Assembly: GCA_907163375.1 (NCBI GenBank)
Contig: CAJQUW010006126.1
Location: 245,992-309,991, forward strand
Reading direction: 5' to 3'
DNA length: 64,000 nt
Source of the DNA: Prostheceraeus crozeri
Lineage: Eukaryota > Platyhelminthes > Polycladida > Euryleptidae
Shown here: positions 45,521-55,334 of the stretch, in pieces
How positions within the stretch are numbered: the first letter of the stretch is position 1
Layout of the letters: each line of letters begins with the position of its first letter
Notes under the pieces: generated by a model
Databases searched by the model: none
What the model was told of the DNA's origin: nothing
What the model saw: the letters and a program-made list of their open reading frames with translations, nothing else
Translations under genes and position numbers: made by a program

Positions 45521-45740
45521 AAAGTAAAAAATTCTTCAGTGGTATAGTTCTCTTCGAAATTTCTTTATTGGCAAGCTTTCGGGTGATCCACCCTTCCGCA
45601 GGCACGACAAGTTGAGAGTGAACAAGACAAGCTGGCAGACATGCACAATCACTGTCAAACACAAATTACTTAAAAACACGCCACTCTACTGACGCCAAAA
45701 TTTCGAAGAGAACTATACCACTGAAGAATTTTTTTACTTT
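45521..45740. repeat. 40-bp-arm foldback element
   Basis: Arms 45521-45560 (aaagtaaaaaattcttcagt and on to cttcgaaat) and 45700-45740 (complement) are almost perfect, enclosing 140 bp. The internal part reads caagctttcgggtgatccac. The corresponding place in copy 2 (59470-59740) has different sequence, so this arrived or was lost after the duplication. Target duplication unclear. Confidence 0.85.
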
Positions 45741-47212
45741 ATGCTAACTTCGTTCTCGAGAAGAAGGAACAATGTATGAATTGAATTTCTATGTGCTAGT
45801 GCATCCAGATTAAGCCCCACACACAGGTGTGTGCTGATTTGTGAAACTTTGATCCACGTGTGATTTAGCAGAAGCCGATTGGAATAGTCTGTGAGATTGT
45901 TGAATAAGTCCTATTCGCACTGCTGTAATAAACCCCATTCTATGAAAAAGAGCTAGTTATCGCACGGTACAATAGCATTAGTTCGCTTGTAATCGATGTA
46001 GTAGTATCATTGTAGTTCTATGTTTTACCTCCACTTTGCCAATTTTTATCCATCGGTTTCCTGTTGTTTTATAATATCCATTCTTAATTTCCCTAATCTA
46101 TTGTGACCATTGTCCTAGCCTATTATATTTCCCTTTCAAGCATCTGTGGTCGGTACAGTATATTAGACGTCTATTTGAGCGTGTATGCGGCAGTGTTTGG
46201 CATCTGTGGTATTAGTATGTCAACAGTAAGAATGAGTAGTGTTACAAATCTCAAGATTTCCATTTTTGCCAGATATTGATCCAAAGCTGATCAATTTTAA
46301 TTCGTTGCCACGAGAAAGCTCCATTGAGTTCTTTTAAGAAGCGATTAATCCAATGGCTACACTAGCATTTCATTTGTACACTTGCGGATTGGAGAACGCC
46401 ATCAGTCCTCATTAGGACTAACTCAATAAATAATTTGAATTAGTAAGCATTATATTATATTATAAATGGCTGCTGGGATGATTTTCATCATCGTATGAGA
46501 ACTATTCAATCAATCACCTGCATCAATTGGTCATGGAAAAAACTTCAAAGAGACAATCCCAAACGCCGGACATTGTGTTCATGCTCATTTTTTCTTTTTG
46601 ACAAGACAGTTAGCAGACTCTACAAAAGACATCGCTTTCGTGAGTTCTCAAAAAAATTTTGATGCTCCTTATTTTTCAGTTGTAGGTGGATGTACAGTAT
46701 ATGCCATGATTCATTATTAGATAAGTCTACTTTTAATAGACCGAAAATTTCCAGGGTATGTCTAACGCTGAAAATTCAACAGAGTTAAGCACAGAATTAG
46801 ATTCATCTGCGCGCGCTTCGGTTTCCCAGAAAGGAAGAGTTACATGCAACCTTAATATCGAAATGGCATATTACAGAATTAGACAACTTGCTCCTTCTCG
46901 AAAAGATAACTCGTGTATCACTTGCTATTGGAAATGGCAAACAGAAAGCTGTCAGCAGAGGGCACCAGAGCCAGTGAGAGATGCGTGCGTGCTGTGATAT
47001 CACTTCGCACACACCAAAACACACATCCCTGTCTTGGTTAACATTCGATTGTATGCACTATACAATGAGAAATGCCGAGGAGAGGATGTGAAAACATCAA
47101 GTGAACTAATTTTCGTACGCCTGCTACTTTTTTAAATAATGATCGGAAGGGCCAACATTATGGAGAAAACTTGTGCGCAATGATCTTAATTCATCGAATC
47201 TGAAGGAATTTT
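45741..47212. other. Duplicated non-coding block
   Basis: 45790-46825 matches 59745-60810. No conserved domain. 46830-47212 is present only in this copy because copy 2 has a deletion joining 'gcgcgcttc' to 'agcaaataaacaaaat'. Confidence 0.5.
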
Positions 47213-47400
47213 GGCAATCGAAGCACTTTACTGGAACTCACATTAATCCGCAAGCGACGCACGACTTTTTTCCTATCTATGTAAGGTATAAGGAATTCCT
47301 TTTTGCCCACTTAATTAATAGGTTCCTCGATGAGCCGGCGATTTCGTATTAATCACACTTCTAGCAAACCGAAGCAGATAAACAAAATATTTAATTCTGT
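47213..47400. repeat. Dispersed repeat shared with window start
   Basis: Second copy of the 190-bp segment at 1-207. Its counterpart in duplication copy 2 was removed by the 46.8-47.37 kb deletion except for the last 25 bp. Confidence 0.7.
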
Positions 47401-47611
47401 GGAGTTAAGTTATATACATATCTTCGGAAATTCAGCAATATAATATACATTATCCAAATGAAAAACTTATCAATTTGTGTTGACAATTAATTGAAACTAA
47501 TGTGCTATGCATGCACTTTTGCATGTAGGGCCTGCTTTGACATCACTGTATGGTGCTTTTTCGTATGTCATTATGCTGTGATATTTTATGTGAGTCTATC
47601 ATATGATGGCA

Positions 47612-47670
47612 GGTCACGAATTTTCCGCCGACATTATTTAGCTTATGTTCTGTGATAGAATTTCGTGACC
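47612..47670. repeat. Short hairpin at the end of the duplicated segment
   Basis: ggtcacgaat (47612-47621) pairs with the complement of tttcgtgacc (47661-47670) with one mismatch at the inner end. It lies just beyond the last position comparable with copy 2 in this window. Confidence 0.5.
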
Positions 47671-47674
47671 GCGG

Positions 47675-48690
47675 CATTGCAGTTTTTCTGCCTTGTAAAA
47701 TACGTGGCCTTGAATGTGAGATCCTCTTTCATTTGAGCACATTTAATGCCAGCTTTCGCTCAAGCGACTTCAATACACTTGCTTCAACTTGCTGGTAACT
47801 GGACCTATCAACTGCCCATTGATAATATAAAGCTGACAAAAGATAACCAGGATGAATCTTCAATTCTGATAAATGCAGCAAGTGAAGAATCTACATATTA
47901 GGAAATACATCTATGCATTTGTGCATTGCTTGTTAAGAACAATTTTCAATGTCATCATTACTTTGAAATCGAAAAGTTTAGCTTTATCTATTGTGGTTGA
48001 CTTTCAACGACTAAAGTATGGATTCGAACCTGTTCATTTCGAGACAGCTGCCTGTCATTATACAACTAATTTCCGACGCAGATGACACTGAGTATGCTGA
48101 CATCCCCATGCTGTATAATGTGTTGATGATCGACCAAGCCATTGCATTGACGTTCCCGCTATGAGTGCCGATGGGATTAGAGTCGTTGACAAATGTATAA
48201 AGATTTATGATTTTAAGGAATGTCTACAACTGCCTCAGTTTATGCAAGTTCTGTGCATGGAATTGTTAGGCAAAATTTTCAGACTAATGAAGTGAAAGGT
48301 TTTGCTGACATTTAAAATAATGCACATTCATTCCTGGTTTCCACATTTAACATACATGGTGTTTCCGCCATTATTAGTTCCTTTCTGAGCATCACCTCTG
48401 ACAAGCCGCGATAAAGACATGTCATTAGTGTCATTGTTACAATGCGGAGGAATATTGCTTGCATAAACCTATGCAGCTTTGCGGTGTTAGTGAAATCAAG
48501 GATATATGAGGTTCGCTATAAAGTTAACTGATGTAAAACAAGCGCGTGAGTATTGATTTAATCTTTCTTGCTACAACGTAAGGAGAAAGGGAAGTGTGTG
48601 CAAAAACTTCATTGAAATGTTTTATTTTGTTTTCTCGGTTGCTATAATGCTAAGACAATATTCTCACAAGTCAATCACAGTACACACAGT
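47675..48690. other. Unique spacer upstream of the secreted-protein gene
   Basis: Single-copy in this window. A 70-codon open frame at 47873-48085 has no motif. A word similar to a tRNA B box occurs near 48012 but no cloverleaf forms. Confidence 0.45.
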
Positions 48691-48741
48691 ACGCACGTAT
48701 ATATCGACGAAAACACTCCTACATTTGTTATCTCAAGAACG

Positions 48742-49602
48742 ATGAGAGTTATCAAATCTATATTTCTCATGCTTTTATTAAAGATTGGACTTTTAGTGCA
48801 GACATGCACGCGAATTCCTTTACGTATAGTCCATCCATCAACCTTTGATCTTTATTCAAGTTTTTGCATTCAAATAGCATCACGTCTCGACGCAGCAGCT
48901 CTTTCTCTTCTGAAAAACGGCTCGTGCGCCTTATACTACTCATGTGAGAGTTCCAGCACGGTTAGCAAGTCTTCATGTCCTCTATACAAAAGAATTGGTC
49001 ACGAGAGTGTTCTGCTGCTGAGAACACTTGCAAGTCAAAATCAACATCCTTATGAGCTTCTAGCTAGCACGGCCAAGTCGAACACCACACACGAAGAAGT
49101 GGAGGATGGTAAGCGGGACATCTATCCGTACAGGAGTCCTCTCGTAGATATTTTCCCTTCTCCGTTCAACATCATCAAATTGGCACTCCTAGATAGTCGT
49201 GGTCAAGATGTAGTTGTCCTGACCTTCAACATGCCAAGAAGTGCTCGAATGACAGAAAACAATAGTTGGTTTACTCCTTTTCATTTGGTCGCTGCTCATC
49301 CATGGAATATTACCCGTTTAAAGAGCACAGAAATTGACGCGTTTATAATGAAAGGTCACGATCCCTCCAAAGCTCGATTTCTAGTCAGATATCGATTTAA
49401 TGTCAAGTGTCAATTTGCAGGATTTATGTACATTAGCGGAATAAAGAATCTTTGCACATGGATGCCTGATCATTCTAATTATGTTTGGGTCAATCGCACA
49501 AACGGAGGGTCATTCACAACTAATCCTGAATATGCGTCGGAATTCCGATTGTATGGTATTACGAAAGAGGAAGAAAGTTCGTTCTATGAAAGAATTGGTT
49601 AA
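48742..49602 (+). CDS. Probable secreted glycoprotein, unidentified, single exon
   Basis: An uninterrupted 286-codon frame. The N-terminus MRVIKSIFLMLLLKIGLL is a signal-peptide-like hydrophobic segment, followed by Cys-22. Seven cysteines in all (22, 42, 62, 68, 79, 223, 238) and five N-glycosylation sequons (N59, N114, N173, N189, N251) suit an extracellular protein. There is no second membrane segment. The C-terminal half (VVVLTFNMPRSA, NSWFTPFHLVAAHPWNITRL, CQFAGFMYISG, CTWMPDHSNYVW) looks like a beta-rich domain with spaced aromatic residues; I do not recognise the family. A TATA-like gtatatatc lies about 45 nt before the start. It sits between the two segmental duplication copies. Confidence 0.65.
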   Translation: MRVIKSIFLMLLLKIGLLVQTCTRIPLRIVHPSTFDLYSSFCIQIASRLDAAALSLLKNGSCALYYSCESSSTVSKSSCPLYKRIGHESVLLLRTLASQNQHPYELLASTAKSNTTHEEVEDGKRDIYPYRSPLVDIFPSPFNIIKLALLDSRGQDVVVLTFNMPRSARMTENNSWFTPFHLVAAHPWNITRLKSTEIDAFIMKGHDPSKARFLVRYRFNVKCQFAGFMYISGIKNLCTWMPDHSNYVWVNRTNGGSFTTNPEYASEFRLYGITKEEESSFYERIG

Positions 49603-49961
49603 AATTACCTGTTCCTTGAAGAGATGTAGAAGATGACAAGACTATTCCATCTCTGCTATTGTCCAATTCGTGGCACTGTGCATCAGCTAAGGTTGAAAAC
49701 ATATCTTGGCTTACGATCACCTTTCTGTGGTTTTCGCTTTATGTTTTCATACAATGAACATCCGATGGCTTGTAGCAGATTACCTTCTCCAACTGATAAA
49801 TGTTGATTTTGATTATCATTGCCGATAACAGCTTTCATGCCCTCCTAAAAATTTGAGTTTTCTAATGCTTTTCAAGAGGCCACTTTTTTTAATTTTCTGT
49901 TTGGATTTTTGAAAAAGCAAGGACTGCATGTTTGCTTATCAAACACTGAACTATCAATTAT
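49603..49961. other. 3' flank of the secreted-protein gene
   Basis: No recognisable feature; no clear AATAAA before the duplication boundary at 49962. Confidence 0.4.
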
Positions 49962-50914
49962 GTGAGTCAAAAAGTCGGAAAATCTTATCAAGAGAAGAAA
50001 GAAACAACTAGATTACATCAGTCCCTGTCTATAACGACCACCTCTCTGCCAAGCAAATAAAGTCCTAGACAGGTGGTCGTTATTAGCAGGTAAACTTTTT
50101 GCTACCTTTTTACATGATATATGACATTATAGTAATATCCAATCATAAGCCTACGCGTACTTACACGTCCAACACAAGATGATTGCACGAATGATACTAG
50201 CTTTTATGGTTTCAGAGGCTCTAAAAGTGTCTATTCAAATGGCCTATTACGTAAGATTCAATGAAAATTTAGAAAACTATAGAAATATAACAGTGGCCTA
50301 ATGTGATACACAATCAAAAGTATAAAGAACACATAAATCAATGCAAAATGTGAAGATACACTGCATTAGGCACTGAATGTAGACATTATGCAAAACTATG
50401 AGATCATACCACCGGTGCAATTATGTAGAATATATTCAGATGTATGCCTATTACAGTATGTACATTGTACATGTAGGTACTCGATTGTGCTTTTAGCATG
50501 CAAGTTAACTTTCTTCACGCATACAAGTTAACTTCAATGCGTCATGTAGTACCAGAATGCTTAAGCCTACATAATATGTGTATATGAAATGTACATGTAC
50601 AATAAGACCATTGCTGTTTGTCTGTCATTAATGCATAAAGTTAGCGAGACATCTACACGTCCCCGAAATCTGCGGTCGCATTAAACAGGGATCAGAGAAC
50701 AATTTGCCAAATTAATGAGGTCGCAAGTCGCGTTAGACAGGAAGTCGTTATGCATAGGTTGAATTATTGAATTACGTGGGAGATATAATAATTTTGCATC
50801 GGTGCCAAATTTTTGGCCGTAATCGACAGGAAGTCGTTAAAAGTAGGATCGTTAATGACAGGGACCACTGTCCCAAGAACCAATGTCATGCTTCATCTTG
50901 TTGCTGTTGTTGCA

Positions 50915-51297
50915 CTATTTAGTCTCATAGGCCTCCTTCACGACTCGCCCTTTCCAAGACCAGTCACGGTTACTGACAGTTACATTGTCGATGTCAATCA
51001 AATGTCCGCTTTCTGCACATGCTTTAGTCATTTCTGATCGATCAACGTATTACTCACGAATTGCGCGTGTATGTTCTTTTCTTCTTTCTTCCGAACTCCA
51101 TCCTCTCTCCCCAACATAATTCCAATTACAATTTTCGCACTTCACACCACCCCAAAGGCTTTTGGAGGAACCGGGCGTTTCGTGACCAATGTGGATCGAA
51201 GTGTTGCTTTCGACCTGATCGCTACCCTGAAACCGACTTCCGACAGTATGCCAGCCACTCGCTCTGGCACTCCAGGAAACTATGGAAGTGGCATACG
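50915..51297 (-). pseudogene. Penelope-like RT C-terminus and GIY-YIG relic (copy 2)
   Basis: Duplicate of 38239-38621. It shares the frameshift between AFG and the CENC motif and adds a nonsense change (TTA to TAA) inside the endonuclease, at the Leu after HTRAIRE. Otherwise nearly identical, which dates the PLE insertion before the duplication. Confidence 0.8.
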
Positions 51298-51365
51298 TTT
51301 GGAACTTGCCAGCCCCTTGAAATTTCCTTTTTGCTGCAGACGTTCCTCTCTAATGCATGATTCCA

Positions 51366-51680
51366 AAGTATCTCCTGTCGTAGCACTGAAATCATCAAGA
51401 AAATAGGTAGTTAAGTAGTACTTCGAATAATCGAAGGCTAGTGAGTTACATATGCTAATTGCACAGAAAATGTCATGATTTATTCACAAAAATTGCAAAC
51501 GAATTTAGAAATTTGGATGATAGACGAGCGATTGATCAACTCATGGTATTTTTAATAATGAATCGTCAGATGATTGATAATTTTGCATTTTCTAAACTTT
51601 GGAAGTGATGTTTACTGCTGATTTTTGAGAAGAGGAGACTAGCATGAGCATTATAGGGTATTTTGCAAAAAGCTTTGATG
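51366..51680 (-). pseudogene. Acceptor and intron remnant of the pumilio-like gene (copy 2)
   Basis: Duplicate of 38715-39030, with the same junction between PLE sequence and gene remnant, so the chimera predates the duplication. Confidence 0.7.
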
Positions 51681-52689
51681 TCGGGCGGAAAAAGATAAGA
51701 GTTGGCATATCATCATGCTGCACATCTTTTACTTTCGGAGAGCTAGCTATCGCTATCCCAGTTGCTCTATTTCACTGCTAGTCCCATTAGCCGCTCGTCT
51801 TTTGCCTGACAGCTTGATCTAAAGTTTATTTCACTTCATTCATTGTAAATCACTTATCAAGAAGGTTTCAGAGGTAAGCGATTTTTGTTTTCTAACCCTG
51901 ATTATACAGTGGCCTAAAGATGTAGCCGGCAACCGGTCCGCTCCGTTGTGCGAATTTCTGTGAAACGTATCTATAGGCTTAACGGCACAATTGTAAGAGT
52001 TGAGCACTTCTTCCTTTTCCCTACAGAAGCCTTCCATCTGATGCGAATTGAAGATACTCTAATGATTTTGTAAAACTACGGCTTCATACTACTTCCAAGT
52101 CATTGTTGTGAGCAGTAATTGAAAGTTCCAAATGTGGATTGAAGAACAAATTGGCATATTCAGTTGCGACTGCGCATATTGAGTTATTCAGAATCTTGCT
52201 TGCTCAACGCTGAACGCTGACGCGATTCAGCTAGCGCTTTCACTTATGTAAAAGTAATTCAGCTACGCACTCTCCTCTGGACTACCTCTTGACTTCATCA
52301 TTTTAACTCATTTCAAAGCTTTCCTCAAAACTGTTGGATTTCGCACACTGGAAAGTCACTTTGCACGGCTACTTGAACTATGCCGCAGAGATTATTTTAC
52401 CACTCAGCTGCCGGCACGATCCAGTCGCCTCTCCAACTTGGAACATTTGACCGCTGACACCCCTAGTTGAATAAACATATATAGAAGATTTACCGTCACG
52501 AAAGTTTATCATCAGAAAATGAGTCACAGCTGTTTTCCTGATGTTATTTATGATGATATAATAGAGCTGCGCAACAAATGTCTTCTTGGGTAATAGAAAG
52601 TTAAACTTGGTACCTTCAAAGTCAAACTCAAGTATTTTTCTATTTCATGAAAATATTTTATATTTTTGTATTGCTTCTTACAACATTAA

Positions 52690-53370
52690 CATGGATTTTT
52701 GAGGGCAACAATGCATTAAAAACATTTAAGCGCCTTAAAATGTCCTACATTATCTACCTATATTCCTAAATCTATGGCGCAATGATATAGGAATAATGGC
52801 ATTACCATGCCGTCATTTTTCAATACTTATAACATAGAAGTTACTGCTAAGATCATAGACTTCTAAATTGTAGAAGGATGTCCTGATACAGGAAGTCTAT
52901 GGATAGATGTATAAACTTATAAGTAGACAATGGAAACACCACATGAGATTTCTCGGTAAGTAGCGAACAAATCGTCGGCCTCTGATTTGTACATTACTTA
53001 CCTTGAAGTCTCATATGGTATTCCGACATTGTTGCCTTCCTTTTTCCACATTGTACCATCGCTCAAATACGCACATTATATTCGCAACGATGGGCACAGG
53101 TAGTACGGCGGCGTTAATGTGAAGATAATTTGTTCCACGACGTTGAGTTTGTATTATAAATAAAAAGCCGATATTTCACAGCACAGTTCAGTCAGGACAG
53201 ACTGAAATGCACATCTCGCGAAGCAAGGCGTCAGCATAACTTAGACAGAATGACGTCGATGACAGCATGCACAAAAATATACGCGCATATTCGGAAGACT
53301 TTTTGTGTGGCCTCTGATTTGTACATTACTTACCTTGAAGTCTCATATGGTATTCCTACATTGATGCCCG
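52690..53370. repeat. Foldback repeat family, copy c
   Basis: Counterpart of 40040-41415 without the 692-bp insertion. Retains the hairpins and the TATAAATA/TCAGTC pair at 53155-53193. Beyond 53370 it continues with sequence also seen at 3180-3330, showing that duplication copy 1 lost this part. Confidence 0.75.
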
Positions 53371-53644
53371 AAAAAAGCTGTGTTAATACTATTCTGCGTA
53401 ATTGAAATGAAGTGGGCAGCAATGTAGGAAAAAGCGGGCTGCAATGTTATATAGACACATGTAGATATACGCTGATTGAGAGTTCAAAAACGTCTTTCAC
53501 ATGGGTAAATACAGACATCATCATTACGAGATACATCAAATTCTATTGGTCACAGATTCCGACGATCTTGTGAAATGTAAAGTTACTCTCGCAACTCGTG
53601 CAAAGATATCCATCTTTATTGCATTCTTCTCGATCAACAAACTA

Positions 53645-55300
53645 CAGATTGTTTCATAAAAAATGGATCACCCTTAAACATCGCCTTAACTTCAACTTTG
53701 TCTAACTCCGCCAAACTTGAGCGAATTTCTCTGAAATTTGGAAGATATGTCAGTTGTGCTTGCTAATATCATTGGTGGAAATTTCAAGCATGAATATTGA
53801 GTTGTTTTCCTGTTATAGATAAAAAGGTAGTAGATAATTTGATCTTCATTTAGCAATGTTACACAAAATCATACCTCACTCTTATAAAATTACATTTGTT
53901 TCCATTTTTATGTAATATGTTGTTCTACAAGCCAAAAGCTATCAAGCAAAACAAAAATAAAGAAAATCGGTCAATCAGAGCCAGTATAGCACCATTATTC
54001 ATCAACAATAATGTAACTGCTACATGTGATTAACTGGACTACATGTTCCATACCTTCCTGACTTCGTTGCGGTGATGTTGGCAGCAATCCTGATTGCTTT
54101 CAGTTAGAAATCTATCTCTTACCGGTTGAAAACAATACAAAGCACAAATGAACAATAACGAGATCGCATTCACAAAAGGCAAAGTGTCAGCCTTGCTAGA
54201 ACTAGGGTTTTCTTTGCGAGCTACAAGCAAGCAACTAAATATCCCTTACACAAATGTGCATCGATGGCATAATGATGATTTTCGACTCTGTCGTAAAGAG
54301 GGCTCTGGCCGTCCACGCAAAACATCCAAACGTAGAGACCGCCTAATTTTGAGATTTGTTAAAGTTGATTCAAGTCTCTCGTTAACTGAGATTGCTGCAC
54401 TAGTCTCATCTATTTCTAAGTCCACTATTCGTAGAAAACTTATTGAGTCGAATTTCAAGAGCTGTAAGAGGCCCTCTCAGATCGAATTATCAGATCAGCA
54501 TACAAAAAGAAGTCTCAGATGGGCAATGAGTCATTGTCACTGGCGAAATCAATGGGATCGGGTTGTCTGGTCTGATGAGGCATCAGTCCGTCTGAAGGAT
54601 AGTGATGGTCGATTGAGATTATGGATAAAATCTGATCAGGAAATTCCGAGACATTTACATCGTCCCCGGGTACAAGGTGGTGCGACTCTACTGATTTGGG
54701 CTGGCATTTGGACCAATGGCCGCTCTGAACTTCGCATACAGCAAAGAACCATGAATTCTGAAGGCTATGTGAATGTTTTACGAATGAACATTGGCCAAAT
54801 GACAGATCAACTTGGTGATCCATCGACTTGGTTATTTATGGATGATCATGCTACGTGTCACAGGAGTAGTAGAGTCAACTTATGCAAGTCTCAATTAGGG
54901 CTTAGGACATTATCTTGGCCAGCTCGTTCTCCTGATCTGAATCCCATAGAAAATGTATGGAGTATTCTAAAACGTAACGTTCGTCGTTCACTGCTACCTA
55001 CAGAAGGCGTATCACAACTTACGTCACTGTTAAAAAGATTGTGGAGAAAGTTAGATCAGTCAAAAATCAACGATATCATCGAATCAATGCCTAGACGAAT
55101 TGGTAATGTCATTGACAATAAGGGTAGGGCCACAAAATATTAGCTTCTTAAGAACCGTTACTGTATCATAGCTTATCAGATTATATAAGGACGTTTAAAT
55201 ATATTAGGGACATGAAATAACATGAAAAATGCTTTCTGTATCATACTTATGTTTTATTTAGTCAAATTTTAGGATGATCCACTTTTTATGAAACGGACTG
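53645..55300 (+). mobile_element. Complete Tc1-like transposon (1656 bp)
   Basis: Flanked by TA on both sides (53643-53644 and 55301-55302). Termini are inverted: cagattgtttcataaaaaat at the left and the reverse complement of actttttatgaaacggactg at the right, extending over about 35 bp into gtggatcacccttaaa. The transposase ORF is intact. Long untranslated flanks (500 bp left, 157 bp right) are shared with the copy at 21530-23090. Confidence 0.96.
54148..55143 (+). CDS. Tc1-like DD34E transposase, intact
   Basis: 331 residues, the usual Tc1 length (about 340). Residues 15-40 form the first helix-turn-helix (LRATSKQLNIPYTNVHRW), 54-58 hold GRPRK between the two DNA-binding subdomains, and 75-105 the second (LSLTEIAALVSSISKSTIRR). 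Catalytic residues fit DD34E: D143 in WSDEAS, D233 in FMDDHATCH, E268 in SPDLNPIENVW, with exactly 34 residues between the last two. The C-terminus MPRRIGNVIDNKGRATKY is typical. The enzyme cuts and pastes its element into TA sites. No stop or frameshift is seen, and both ends are present, so this may be an autonomous, recently active copy. Confidence 0.96.
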   Translation: MNNNEIAFTKGKVSALLELGFSLRATSKQLNIPYTNVHRWHNDDFRLCRKEGSGRPRKTSKRRDRLILRFVKVDSSLSLTEIAALVSSISKSTIRRKLIESNFKSCKRPSQIELSDQHTKRSLRWAMSHCHWRNQWDRVVWSDEASVRLKDSDGRLRLWIKSDQEIPRHLHRPRVQGGATLLIWAGIWTNGRSELRIQQRTMNSEGYVNVLRMNIGQMTDQLGDPSTWLFMDDHATCHRSSRVNLCKSQLGLRTLSWPARSPDLNPIENVWSILKRNVRRSLLPTEGVSQLTSLLKRLWRKLDQSKINDIIESMPRRIGNVIDNKGRATKY

Positions 55301-55334
55301 TATGTCCTCACTCTTCGGCCTCGTTCATAGACAT

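Larger units (their letters stand above)
37288..47574. repeat. Segmental duplication, copy 1
   Basis: Collinear with 49962-64000 from gtgagtcaaaaagtcgg onward, with only scattered substitutions and small indels over kilobases. Specific to this copy: a 692-bp hAT-like insertion (40188-40879), a foldback at 45521-45740, and the segment 46830-47370. It lacks about 1.97 kb found at 53363-55335 in copy 2. The copies are direct and separated by 2.4 kb. Confidence 0.93.

Noticed and set aside
48005-48060. tRNA-like B box (ggttcgaatcc) on the minus strand
   Set aside because: Surrounding bases do not form a T stem, acceptor stem or A box at the right distance; chance match.
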